From Lentzea albidocapillata subsp. violacea (GTDB taxonomy: Bacteria; Actinomycetota; Actinomycetes; Mycobacteriales; Pseudonocardiaceae), in contig NZ_FNET01000024.1 in NCBI RefSeq assembly GCF_900100275.1, positions 1 to 64,000 of the forward strand: a DNA stretch of 64,000 bases, read 5' to 3'. Position numbers and translations under genes: made by a program. Numbering within the stretch: position 1 is the stretch's first letter; each line of letters starts with the position of its first letter. Below the pieces are notes generated by a model. That model was not told where the DNA came from. It searched no databases and saw only the letters and a program-made list of their open reading frames with translations. Of this stretch, positions 1-7,320 are shown piece after piece.

Positions 1-21
1 GCTATGGCGCGACTCGTGATG

Positions 22-123
22 GGACCCCACCGCCTGGCCCGCTTGGTAAGGACGGCTCGCCTTCGGCTTCGCTGGTGGGGTGGCTGCTCGTTACTTACTT
101 TACCGGGCTGGCGGTGGGGTTCC
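22..123. terminator. imperfect inverted repeat downstream of the M64 peptidase gene
   Basis: The arms at 22-50 and 94-123 are imperfect reverse complements: GACCCCACCGCC on the left matches GGCGGTGGGGTT on the right, and GGTAAG on the left matches CTTAC on the right. The right arm contains the stop codon of the peptidase gene, which is read leftward. A terminator or stabilising 3' hairpin for that transcript is plausible. No clear U-tract was seen. Confidence 0.35.
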
Positions 124-1089
124 TGGCTCGTTTAGTGATGGGATTTTTGCCTTGAAGGCCTTGATCATGGCGTCTCGGCCGATTGAGTTGAACTCTTTGC
201 CCAGGGTTCGCATGATCGAGTTGGCTGTGGGGCGGTATAGGCCGGTTTTGTAGTAGCGGGCACCCTCTACTGGGGCGATCACGCCGCCGTCTGGGGAAGG
301 TTGGCCCAGGTATTCTGACCACTTGGCGCCGGTTGGGTCCTTGGTTACGTTGATTTCTCGTGGTTCTGTGCCCGTGTAGTTTGCGTACGGGTAGTCGTAT
401 TCGTCGGCCAGGCCTCCGATTGAGTGGCCCAGCTCGTGGATTGCGATTTGGCCCGCTTGTGCGTTTGAGCCTGCGGCTGTGGCTACTGAGCCGCCTGCGC
501 CGCCGTACTTTGTGGTGTTGCCTAGTGCGATTACCTGGTCTGACTGGGGGGCCAGAGCCGCGAATTCTTTTGCCTTGGTTTCGTTTACGCAGAGTAGGCG
601 TTCTGTGTTCGCGTCGCGGCCTTGGCACCAGAAGCCCATGTCCAGTGCTGTGTTTTTGAGCAGGCCCTTTGTTGGGTCGTGGTCTACGCCGGACTCTGCG
701 GAGATCACGTTGACCTGCCAGACGTTGAAGTACTGCTTGTAGGTGGCGAAGGGCTCTACTGCCGAGAGTTCTTCCCACTTGCTCTTCACGTTCGCGGCGT
801 AGGTTGCCAGGTCGTCGGTTGTGTAGCCGTCGCCTACGAAGACGAGGTCGAAGCGGTCTGCTGAGTCGCCGGTTACCTGGACCGGGATCACGTCTGCCGC
901 GGCCAGGGCTCGGAGGTCCGTGGACTTCTCGGCTGGGGGCTTCGGGGTTAGGGCTTGGGTGATGGAGCCGTCTTCGTTGAAGACCTCGCGCCATTCCATC
1001 GCCGGGGCAGCGCCGCCGGCCGGTACCTGCGCGAACAGTGCCAGTGCTGACATGGTCAGCGCTGGGAGGAGCAGCCGGGAACGGTGCAT
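100..1089 (-). CDS. secreted M64-family zinc metallopeptidase
   Basis: A 329-residue protein with an N-terminal signal peptide: basic MHRSR, a hydrophobic core to about residue 22, and an Ala/Gly-rich cleavage region near 25-30. The zinc site is HELGH at residues 218-222, followed by GGLADEYDYP. This HExxH...LADEY arrangement is typical of peptidase family M64 (IgA-peptidase-like). It should act outside the cell; the substrate is unknown. The gene stands alone and diverges from ccdA. Its wobble positions carry unusually many A residues (CTA, GTA, GCA, CAA codons) for such a GC-rich genome. The flanking ccdA on the other strand shows the complementary T/G excess, so the whole first 2 kb has a strand-composition bias. 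The family call is firm and the substrate is not. Confidence 0.88.
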   Translation of the reverse strand: MHRSRLLLPALTMSALALFAQVPAGGAAPAMEWREVFNEDGSITQALTPKPPAEKSTDLRALAAADVIPVQVTGDSADRFDLVFVGDGYTTDDLATYAANVKSKWEELSAVEPFATYKQYFNVWQVNVISAESGVDHDPTKGLLKNTALDMGFWCQGRDANTERLLCVNETKAKEFAALAPQSDQVIALGNTTKYGGAGGSVATAAGSNAQAGQIAIHELGHSIGGLADEYDYPYANYTGTEPREINVTKDPTGAKWSEYLGQPSPDGGVIAPVEGARYYKTGLYRPTANSIMRTLGKEFNSIGRDAMIKAFKAKIPSLNEPGTPPPAR

Positions 1090-1218
1090 GTGCTTACGCT
1101 AAGCAACCGGGTTGTCACCCACAAGCTGCAATTGTCGGTACTTTTGGCCCAAGCCTTGTGTTGGGGCAAAGCCATGCCGGTGGTCGCGTGATCTGGGCAA
1201 CTACCTACTCTGAGGTCT

Positions 1219-1995
1219 GTGAACCCCACCGATCTGGCGATCTCCGGGCCGTTGCTGCTGGCTACCGGGGTTGCTTTGCTCGCGGGTTTTGTCTCGTTCG
1301 CGTCGCCGTGTGTGGTGCCGCTGGTGCCCGGTTACCTGGCCTATCTTGCTGGGCTGGTCGGTGCTGAGGCGCCTCGGGTCGAGGCGAACGAACCCGCTCG
1401 GCAGGGGCGGTGGCGGGTGGCCGGGGCCTCGTTGCTGTTCGTGCTTGGGTTCACCGTTGTCTTCGCGTTGGCCTCGATGGCCATTCTTGGTGCTTCGGAT
1501 GCGCTGTTTTTGAACGCTGATCTGTTCCAGCGCATCGGTGGTGTCGTCACGATCCTGATGGGACTGGTGTTCCTCGGGTTCGTTCCGGCGCTGCAGAAGG
1601 ACGTGCGGTTCCACGCCAAGCCTGGCGCCGGGTTGCTTGGGGCGCCTTTGCTTGGGGCCGTGTTCGCGCTTGGGTGGACGCCCTGTCTTGGGCCGACGCT
1701 GGCCGGGGTGCTTGCTGTCGCGCGTAGCACCGAGGTTGGGTCGTCGACTGTGCGTGGGGCCGTGCTGGTGCTTGCGTACTGCTTGGGGCTCGGGTTGCCG
1801 TTCGTGGTTCTTGCGCTTGGTGCGCGTTGGGCGTTGGGCGTGACGAAGTGGCTGCGCACGCACGCTCGGCATGTGCAGATCTTCGGTGGCGTGCTGCTGA
1901 TCCTCGTCGGGATCGCGCTGGTCACCGGGCTCTGGGGTGAGTTCGTCGGGTGGCTGCGCTACTCGTTCGTCGACGTCGTGAGGCTGCCGCTCTAG
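1219..1995 (+). CDS. ccdA: cytochrome c biogenesis protein CcdA (thiol-disulfide electron carrier)
   Basis: A 258-residue polytopic membrane protein of the CcdA/DsbD-core family. It passes reductant from cytoplasmic thioredoxin across the membrane to keep apocytochrome c haem-binding cysteines reduced. The two conserved redox cysteines are visible as FASPCVVPLVPGYL (C31) and GWTPCLGPT (C156), each in the first helix of a three-helix repeat. The start is GTG at 1219. The stop overlaps the next start by one base (TAGTG), so it is co-transcribed with resB and ccsA, the partner proteins of System II cytochrome c maturation. Codon use is richer in T and G at wobble positions than in the following genes. 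Confidence 0.93.
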   Translation: MNPTDLAISGPLLLATGVALLAGFVSFASPCVVPLVPGYLAYLAGLVGAEAPRVEANEPARQGRWRVAGASLLFVLGFTVVFALASMAILGASDALFLNADLFQRIGGVVTILMGLVFLGFVPALQKDVRFHAKPGAGLLGAPLLGAVFALGWTPCLGPTLAGVLAVARSTEVGSSTVRGAVLVLAYCLGLGLPFVVLALGARWALGVTKWLRTHARHVQIFGGVLLILVGIALVTGLWGEFVGWLRYSFVDVVRLPL

Positions 1996-3512
1996 TGATC
2001 GCCTTCCTCCGCAACACGTGGCGCGGGCTCACCTCGATGAGGACCGCGCTGACCCTGCTGTTCCTGCTCGCGCTCGCGGCTATGCCCGGTGCGTTGCTGC
2101 CGCAGCTGTCGCTGAACGCGGCCAAGGTCGACGAGTACGTCGCCCAGCGTGGCTGGTGGGGGCAGTTGCTGCTCAAGCTCGGGTTCTTCGAGGTGTATGC
2201 CACGCCGTGGTTCGCCGCGATCTACCTGCTGCTGTTCACGTCCCTCGTCGGGTGTCTGCTTCCCCGGACGTGGGAGTACTTCAAGCAGATGCGCGCGAAG
2301 CCCGTGCTGACGCCGCGCAATCTCTCGCGCATGCCGCACCATTCGCAGGCCGAGCTCGACGTGACGCCGGACGAGGCTCTCGCGCGGGCGAAGAAGGCCA
2401 TGCGTGGCTGGCGGATGGAGACCGGTGAGGGCACGGTCAGCGCGGAACGCGGGTTCCTGCGCGAGACCGGCAACCTGGTCTTCCACTTCGCGCTGCTGGG
2501 CCTGCTGGTGTCGTTCGCGCTCGGCAAGATGTTCAACTACGAGGGCCAGGTCATCGTCCAGGCCGACGGCGGCCAGTTCTGCAACGGCGGCATCTTCAAC
2601 TACGACCAGTTCCGGCCCGGCCTGCGGGTCGACGGCACTGACCTCACGCCGTTCTGCGTCGAGATCGGCAAGTTCACCGCCGACTACCTCGACAACGGCC
2701 AGCCCGTCGGCTACCAGGCGGACATCCGCTACCAGTCGGGCGACGATCTCACGTCGAACACGTGGAAGCCGTACACGCTGCAGGTCAACCACCCGCTGCG
2801 CACCGAGGGCGACCGGCTCTACCTGCTCGGCCACGGGTACACGCCGACGTTCACGGTGACGTTCCCCAACGGCGAGAAGCGCACGCAGGGCATCCAGTGG
2901 CTGCCGACCAACCAGCTGACGCTGGCCTCCGAGGGCGCGACGAAGTTCGACCCGCCCGGCGTCACGGACTCCGAGACGCGGCGCAAGAACCAGATCGCGG
3001 TGACGGGCCTGCTGGCGCCGACGCCGTTGCTGCACGGCAGCATCCTGAACTCGAAGTTCCCGGCGCTGAACAACCCGATGGTCGCCGTCGACGTGTACCG
3101 CGGTGATCTCGGTGTGGACGACGGCCGCGGCCAGTCGATCTTCTCGATCGACCAGAAGATGGTCGAGCAGGGCCGGTTGGCGAAGGTCGCGCGCAAGAAC
3201 CTCGCGCTGGGCGAGGAGATCGTGCTCGACGACGGAACGAAGGTGCGCTTCGACGCCGTGAACGACTGGGTGTCGCTGCAGGTTTCGCACGACCCGACCC
3301 AGGGTTACGTGCTGGCGTTCGCCATCCTGATCATTCTCGGCCTGGGGGTCTCGCTGACCGTCAAGCGCCGCAGGGTGTGGGTGCGTGCGACTCGTCTGGA
3401 GGACGGGCGTACTTTGGTCGAGGTCGGTGGGCTTGCCCGTACTGACCAGGCAGGATACGGCGAGGAGTTCACGCGGCTGGCCCGCGCGGTGCTGAACGAG
3501 GAGAAGTCCTGA
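1995..3512 (+). CDS. resB: cytochrome c biogenesis protein ResB
   Basis: About 505 residues from GTG at 1995, which overlaps the ccdA stop. The reading frame is open 45 bases further upstream, inside ccdA, but the coupled GTG is the likelier start. The protein has N-terminal membrane helices (TLLFLLALAAMPGALLPQ and a second pair near 75-95), another helix around 155-175, a large extracytoplasmic domain, and a last helix (FAILIILGLGVSL) before a short basic tail. This is the ResB/Ccs1 layout. With CcsA it forms the System II haem-delivery and cytochrome c synthetase complex. It overlaps ccsA by one base at TGATG. Confidence 0.92.
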   Translation: MIAFLRNTWRGLTSMRTALTLLFLLALAAMPGALLPQLSLNAAKVDEYVAQRGWWGQLLLKLGFFEVYATPWFAAIYLLLFTSLVGCLLPRTWEYFKQMRAKPVLTPRNLSRMPHHSQAELDVTPDEALARAKKAMRGWRMETGEGTVSAERGFLRETGNLVFHFALLGLLVSFALGKMFNYEGQVIVQADGGQFCNGGIFNYDQFRPGLRVDGTDLTPFCVEIGKFTADYLDNGQPVGYQADIRYQSGDDLTSNTWKPYTLQVNHPLRTEGDRLYLLGHGYTPTFTVTFPNGEKRTQGIQWLPTNQLTLASEGATKFDPPGVTDSETRRKNQIAVTGLLAPTPLLHGSILNSKFPALNNPMVAVDVYRGDLGVDDGRGQSIFSIDQKMVEQGRLAKVARKNLALGEEIVLDDGTKVRFDAVNDWVSLQVSHDPTQGYVLAFAILIILGLGVSLTVKRRRVWVRATRLEDGRTLVEVGGLARTDQAGYGEEFTRLARAVLNEEKS

Positions 3513-4423
3513 TGCCGGTTGACGAGACCCTCGCGACCTACAGCGACTGGCTGTACCGCAGCGCGTTGGGTGTCTACCTCTTCGCGGTCCTGCTCTACGC
3601 GGTCGAGCAGGCTTTCGCCCGCGCGCCGCGCAAGGCGATGGCCGGGGCCGGTGGGCCGGACATCCTCACCGACGCGCCGAAGAGCGAGCTGACCAGGACC
3701 GAGCGCATCGGCCGCATGGGTGCCGCGATGACGGTCCTCGGCGCGGTGCTGCACCTCGGGTCGCTGGTGATGCGCGGTCTGTCCGCCGGGCGGGCGCCCT
3801 GGGGCAACATGTACGAGTACATGTCGCTGCTGTGCCTTGCGGCCGTGGTGACGTGGATCGTGCTGATGGCCAAGTTCCCGATCCGCCGTCTCGGCGCGTT
3901 CGTGCTGACGCCGATCCTGGTCCTGCTGTTCCTCGGTGGCACCGTGCTCTACGCCGAGTCCGCGCCCGTCCAGCCGGCGCTGCGGTCGTACTGGCTGGTG
4001 ATCCACGTCTCGGTGATCTCGATCTCGTCCGGCATGCTGCTGATCCCCGGCGTGACGTCGATCCTCTACCTGCTCAAGGACACGAACTCCGACCGCTTCC
4101 CCAAGCTGCCGTCCGCCGACGTGCTCGACCGCATGTCCTACCGGACCACCGTGCTGGCGTTCCCGCTGTTCACGGCCGGGATCATCCTCGGGGCGATCTG
4201 GGCGGAAGCCGCGTGGGGCCGGTTCTGGGGCTGGGACCCGAAGGAGACGGTCGCGTTCGTCTCGTGGGTGGTCTACGCGGCGTATCTGCACGCACGCGCG
4301 ACGGCCGGATGGCGTGGCCGTGGGGCCGCTTGGATCAACATCGCGGGCTTCGCCCTGAACGTGTTCAACCTGTTCTTCATCAACTTGGTCACCAGCGGGT
4401 TGCATTCGTACGCGGGTCTCTAA
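3512..4423 (+). CDS. ccsA: cytochrome c biogenesis protein CcsA/ResC
   Basis: A 303-residue polytopic membrane protein of the haem-handling CcsA/CcmC superfamily. The WWD-type signature WGRFWGWDPKE is at residues 235-245. The conserved PWGNMYEYM segment (about 97-104) and the histidine in LVIHVSVIS (H165) supply haem contact positions. It exports haem and attaches it to apocytochromes together with ResB. It is the last gene of the ccdA-resB-ccsA operon, translationally coupled by one-base overlaps. About 100 bases with hairpins follow before the next gene. Confidence 0.95.
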   Translation: MPVDETLATYSDWLYRSALGVYLFAVLLYAVEQAFARAPRKAMAGAGGPDILTDAPKSELTRTERIGRMGAAMTVLGAVLHLGSLVMRGLSAGRAPWGNMYEYMSLLCLAAVVTWIVLMAKFPIRRLGAFVLTPILVLLFLGGTVLYAESAPVQPALRSYWLVIHVSVISISSGMLLIPGVTSILYLLKDTNSDRFPKLPSADVLDRMSYRTTVLAFPLFTAGIILGAIWAEAAWGRFWGWDPKETVAFVSWVVYAAYLHARATAGWRGRGAAWINIAGFALNVFNLFFINLVTSGLHSYAGL

Positions 4424-4431
4424 CGAGTTAG

Positions 4432-4517
4432 CCCCCATGTCGATGGAACCGTTGCCGGTTGCGTACCGTCGCAACCTGGGGGTCGGGGAAGTCTCGGTCC
4501 CTCTTGCTCAGGGAGGG
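4432..4517 (+). promoter_or_regulatory. structured intergenic leader between ccsA and the MinD-like gene
   Basis: The arms GGTTGCG (4457-4463) and CGCAACC (4470-4476) are perfect complements with a six-base loop. The outer CCCCCA (4432-4437) pairs with TGGGGG (4477-4482). A separate TCCCT (4498-4502) can pair with AGGGA (4510-4514), which is part of the strong ribosome-binding site GGGAGGG before the GTG at 4526. This could be a terminator for ccsA, a translational control element, or both. Confidence 0.4.
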
Positions 4518-4525
4518 CCACAGCG

Positions 4526-5770
4526 GTGACATGGCAACCACCGGGTGAGGAACAGGGCTCCGGCCCGCAGTACGTCGACCCGCAGGCGGCGGCCTACCTC
4601 GACCCGCAGCAGTCCGGCCCGCAGCACGTCAGCGGCGGCCAATCAGGCCCGTACAACCTGGCCGGCCAGTCAGGCGCGTACCAGGTTCCCGGCAACGCGT
4701 CCGGTCCGTACCCGGTGCCCGGTTCGCAGTCCGGCGCCTATCAGGTGGGCGGTGGCCAGTCGGGTCCCCACAACACCGACAGCACCGCGCAGTACGGCCA
4801 CTTCGCCGGCCAGCAGTACCCGAACAACTTCCCGCAGCAGCAGTACCGCTCGCAGGCGCAGGAAGTCTCGTCGCAGCAGCTCATCAAGAAGGAGAAGCGC
4901 CCGCCGACGTCCGGCTGGCGCAAGTCCCTGCACTCGATCAGCGGCGGCGCCATCAATCTGGGCGAGAGCCCGGCTGACGTGCGGCGACGCGAGCTGATCG
5001 CGCGGATCAACCAGCCGCTGCGCGGGTGCTACAAGATCGCGATGCTGTCCCTGAAGGGCGGTGTCGGCAAGACCACGACGACCACCACGCTCGGGTCGAC
5101 GTTCTCGTCGCTGCGCGGTGACCGGGTGGTCGCCGTCGACGCGAACCCCGACCGCGGCACGCTGGCGTTGAAGATCCCGCGGGAGACCACGGCGACCGTG
5201 CGTCACCTGCTGCGCGACGCCCCGCGGATCAAGAAGTACAGCGACGTGCGCGCGTACACCTCGCAGTCGCCCGCGCGTCTCGAGGTGCTGGCGTCCGAGC
5301 AGGACCCGTCGGTGTCGGAGGCGTTCAGCGAGGACGACTACCGGCGCACGGTGGAGCTGCTGGAGCACTTCTACAACATCGTGCTGACCGACTGCGGCAC
5401 CGGCTTGATGCACTCCGCGATGAAGGGCGTGCTGGACGAGGCGGACTCGCTGGTCCTGGTGTCGTCCGGCTCGGTCGACGGCGCGCAGACATCGGCCGCG
5501 ACGCTCGACTGGCTCGAGGCACACGGCTACCGCGACCTGGTCGCGAAGTCCGTCTGTGTGATCAACTCGGTGCGCCCGAGGTCGGGCAAGGTCGACCTCG
5601 ACAAGCTCGCAGCGCACTTCCAGCAGCGCTGCCGTGCCGTGGTCCGCCTGCCGTTCGACGCGCACCTCGAAGAGGGCGCCGAGATCGCGCTGGACCAGCT
5701 CGCGCCGGAGACCCGTCTGGCCTTGCTGGAACTCGCCGCGGTGGTCGCGGACGACTTCCCGCACTCCTGA
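4526..5770 (+). CDS. MinD/ParA-type P-loop ATPase with repeat-rich N-terminus (EspI-like)
   Basis: A 414-residue protein. The first ~115 residues are Gln/Gly/Pro/Tyr-rich and contain about six imperfect copies of an (Q/A)SG(P/A)(Y/H)xVxG unit between residues 29 and 82. A basic linker follows, then RRRELIARINQPL, a stretch seen before the ATPase domain of ESX-linked MinD proteins. The deviant Walker A box is LKGGVGKTTTT (K182), followed by AVDANPDRG and a TDCGTG Walker B region. The architecture resembles mycobacterial EspI-type proteins. It lies about 3 kb upstream of a type VII effector-like locus and directly after the ccs genes. A role in secretion or chromosome/cell-pole positioning is an inference. 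The start is GTG after GGGAGGG. Confidence 0.72.
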   Translation: MTWQPPGEEQGSGPQYVDPQAAAYLDPQQSGPQHVSGGQSGPYNLAGQSGAYQVPGNASGPYPVPGSQSGAYQVGGGQSGPHNTDSTAQYGHFAGQQYPNNFPQQQYRSQAQEVSSQQLIKKEKRPPTSGWRKSLHSISGGAINLGESPADVRRRELIARINQPLRGCYKIAMLSLKGGVGKTTTTTTLGSTFSSLRGDRVVAVDANPDRGTLALKIPRETTATVRHLLRDAPRIKKYSDVRAYTSQSPARLEVLASEQDPSVSEAFSEDDYRRTVELLEHFYNIVLTDCGTGLMHSAMKGVLDEADSLVLVSSGSVDGAQTSAATLDWLEAHGYRDLVAKSVCVINSVRPRSGKVDLDKLAAHFQQRCRAVVRLPFDAHLEEGAEIALDQLAPETRLALLELAAVVADDFPHS

Positions 5771-5789
5771 ACGGGTTCTCGACAGTGGC

Positions 5790-5822
5790 GGAAAGGGGTC
5801 CTGAGGTCAGGGCCCCTTTTCC
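5790..5822. terminator. bidirectional hairpin terminator
   Basis: The arms GGAAAGGGGTCCTGA and TCAGGGCCCCTTTTCC are near-perfect complements with a short loop, with A-rich and T-rich flanks on both sides. It lies between the convergent MinD-like gene and the small membrane protein gene and can serve both. Confidence 0.75.
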
Positions 5823-5824
5823 GT

Positions 5825-5992
5825 TCACTCGTCGCGCTTGCGCTGCTCGTCGAGCTTGCGCAGGAACTCCGGGTCGTCGTCGGGCGCGATCACCTTGCGG
5901 CCTGGGGTGTACTCCGAGTGCTGCGGGGCGAACGCTCGCCACACGAGCACAGCCACGGTGAGCGCACCGATCACCGCCAGCAGGTAGATCAT
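5825..5992 (-). CDS. small single-pass membrane protein, unknown function
   Basis: A 55-residue protein from ATG at 5992. The frame stays open to 6016, but AGGGAGGTGG sits about 9 bases before this ATG and decides the start. One N-terminal transmembrane helix (MIYLLAVIGALTVAVLVW) is followed by a charged cytoplasmic tail rich in Asp, Glu, Lys and Arg (PDDDPEFLRKLDEQRKRDE). I do not recognise a named family, though short proteins of this type are common in actinobacteria. It is convergent with the MinD-like gene across a shared terminator. Confidence 0.7.
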   Translation of the reverse strand: MIYLLAVIGALTVAVLVWRAFAPQHSEYTPGRKVIAPDDDPEFLRKLDEQRKRDE

Positions 5993-6049
5993 CGTGTCGC
6001 CACCTCCCTTTGCCACGAGATTACCCGCGGCACAGGGATTACTACGGTT

Positions 6050-6256
6050 TCAGTGGCGGACGGGTTCAGTTGCCTCGGTCGTGAGCTCCGACAGCAGAGC
6101 CTTCACCTCGGTCTCACGGAACCTGCGATGTCCTCCAGGGGTGCGGATCGACCCGATGCGACCAGCGGTGGCCCACCGGGTCACGGTCTTCGGGTCGACC
6201 CGGAACAGATTGGCGACTTCCCCAGGCGTCAAGAGCCGCTCGGTGGCTGCAGTCAC
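6050..6256 (-). CDS. bldC: BldC-family MerR-like DNA-binding regulator
   Basis: A 68-residue protein consisting essentially of one winged helix-turn-helix. The segments LLTPGEVANLFRVDPKTVTR and then WATAGRIGSIRTPGGHRRFRE match Streptomyces BldC closely in sequence and length. BldC controls the switch to development by binding repeated sites cooperatively. The start is GTG with GAGGAGG upstream. A perfect 8-bp inverted repeat lies 13-34 bases before the start and could be a regulatory site. The gene is monocistronic and diverges from the Lrp gene. Confidence 0.93.
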   Translation of the reverse strand: MTAATERLLTPGEVANLFRVDPKTVTRWATAGRIGSIRTPGGHRRFRETEVKALLSELTTEATEPVRH

Positions 6257-6268
6257 TCGTCCTCCTCA

Positions 6269-6290
6269 GATCAGACGTTCCGGTCTGATC
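6269..6290. promoter_or_regulatory. perfect inverted repeat upstream of bldC
   Basis: GATCAGAC (6269-6276), a six-base spacer, and GTCTGATC (6283-6290). It sits just upstream of the bldC start codon on its non-coding side, in the position of an operator or 5' UTR hairpin. The binding protein is unknown. Confidence 0.45.
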
Positions 6291-6380
6291 GTGGCATCTG
6301 ACCCATCAGGTACTCGAACGCTTGTTTTTTGGTAAAGAGGTAGTAAGGGACGACAGGGGCGAACCGGACAGTGCTTGTTG

Positions 6381-6501
6381 GCCGCTGCTTCGCAGACGGC
6401 GGCGAGTTCGCCGGGAAGTCGGTCGTCCGGGCCCCGCTTCGCGCCGAATCGCCTGCGGCGGTTGACACGAAGAGGGACCCGGACGACCGACGCGAACTCG
6501 C
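6381..6501. repeat. long imperfect hairpin between bldC and the Lrp gene
   Basis: The arm at 6402-6435 (GCGAGTTCG, then GTCGGTCGTCCGGG) is repeated in reverse complement at 6474-6501, leaving a loop of about 38 bases. It has roughly 25 paired positions and one five-base bulge. A smaller UUCG-capped stem (GCCG-CTG-CTTCG-CAG) lies at 6381-6400. The region has no credible coding gene. It could be an RNA element, a terminator or a dispersed palindromic repeat. The rest of the ~300-base gap is otherwise featureless. Confidence 0.5.
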
Positions 6502-6555
6502 GGCTCACGTGGCCGCTGGTGCCTGGGCGGACGCGTGGGGCATAGGGTGTTTTAG

Positions 6556-7020
6556 GTGGATGCTCTTGATCGGCAGATCATCGCCGCCCTGCGGGCCAAC
6601 GGACGGGCCACGTACGCGGACCTCGGCAGGCAGGTCGGCCTGTCCGCGTCCGCCGTGCACGAGCGGGTCGGCAAGCTCGAGTCCAGCGGCGTGATCGTCG
6701 GGTACCACGCGGTCGTCGACCCCAGCGCGGTCGGCCTGGGCGTCACCGCGCTGATCGGCATCCACCCCACCGACATCGCGGACGACAACGAGGTCGCGGT
6801 CGCGCTGGGCGAGCTGCACGAGGTCGAGTCCTGCTACCGGGTCGCGGGCGACGAGTCGTTCATCGTGAAGGTCAGGGTGTCGACGGTGGACGACCTGGAG
6901 CGCGCTCTCGGGCGGCTGCGGCGCATCCCCGGCGTGGCCCGCACGCGTACGACCGTGGTGCTTTCCACACGGTTCGAGGGGCGCCCGAACACCGGTGACG
7001 AAGAAGGCGACGTAACCTGA
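6556..7020 (+). CDS. Lrp/AsnC-family transcriptional regulator
   Basis: A 154-residue protein. Residues 1-60 form the AsnC-type helix-turn-helix (LDRQIIAALRANGRATYADL, then GLSASAVHERVGKLESSGVI). The remainder is the ligand-binding, oligomerising RAM domain (GVTALIGIHPTD, EVESCYRVAGDESFIVKVRV). The start is GTG at 6556. The downstream DUF4229 gene begins four bases after the stop, and the target genes could include the following Cds1-like gene. No effector can be named from sequence. Confidence 0.9.
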   Translation: MDALDRQIIAALRANGRATYADLGRQVGLSASAVHERVGKLESSGVIVGYHAVVDPSAVGLGVTALIGIHPTDIADDNEVAVALGELHEVESCYRVAGDESFIVKVRVSTVDDLERALGRLRRIPGVARTRTTVVLSTRFEGRPNTGDEEGDVT

Positions 7021-7024
7021 ACGG

Positions 7025-7294
7025 GTGCTCGCTCGTGATGTGACGCTCTACGTCCTCGCCCGCCTCGGCCTCGTGGTCGTGGTGATGGGCGCGCTCATGT
7101 TGGTCAAGGTTCCTTTGCTGCCCGCCCTCGCCGTCGGTGTGGTCGTGGCGTTGCCGGCCTCGTTGTTCATCTTCAAGGGGCTGCGGCAGCGGGTCGCGGC
7201 CGGCTTGGGCGAGCACCAGGCGGCGCGTAAGGCCGAGCGCGACAGGTTGCGCTCCGAACTGCGTGGTGACGAAGGTCCTCTCACCCAGGCGTAG
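7025..7294 (+). CDS. DUF4229-type small membrane protein
   Basis: An 89-residue protein with two closely spaced transmembrane helices (VLARLGLVVVVMGALMLV and LLPALAVGVVVALPASLFIF). An amphipathic, highly charged C-terminal tail follows (QRVAAGLGEHQAARKAERDR). This is the layout of the actinobacterial DUF4229 family, whose function is unknown. The start is GTG four bases after the Lrp gene, so the two are probably co-transcribed. Confidence 0.75.
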   Translation: MLARDVTLYVLARLGLVVVVMGALMLVKVPLLPALAVGVVVALPASLFIFKGLRQRVAAGLGEHQAARKAERDRLRSELRGDEGPLTQA

Positions 7295-7320
7295 GCCGTT
7301 CGCGCGGTTATCGTGCGGCT

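Noticed and set aside
6266..6508. Small minus-strand open frame upstream of bldC
   Set aside because: It overlaps the inverted repeat and long hairpin, has no ribosome-binding site and has an arginine/proline-rich sequence without family features.
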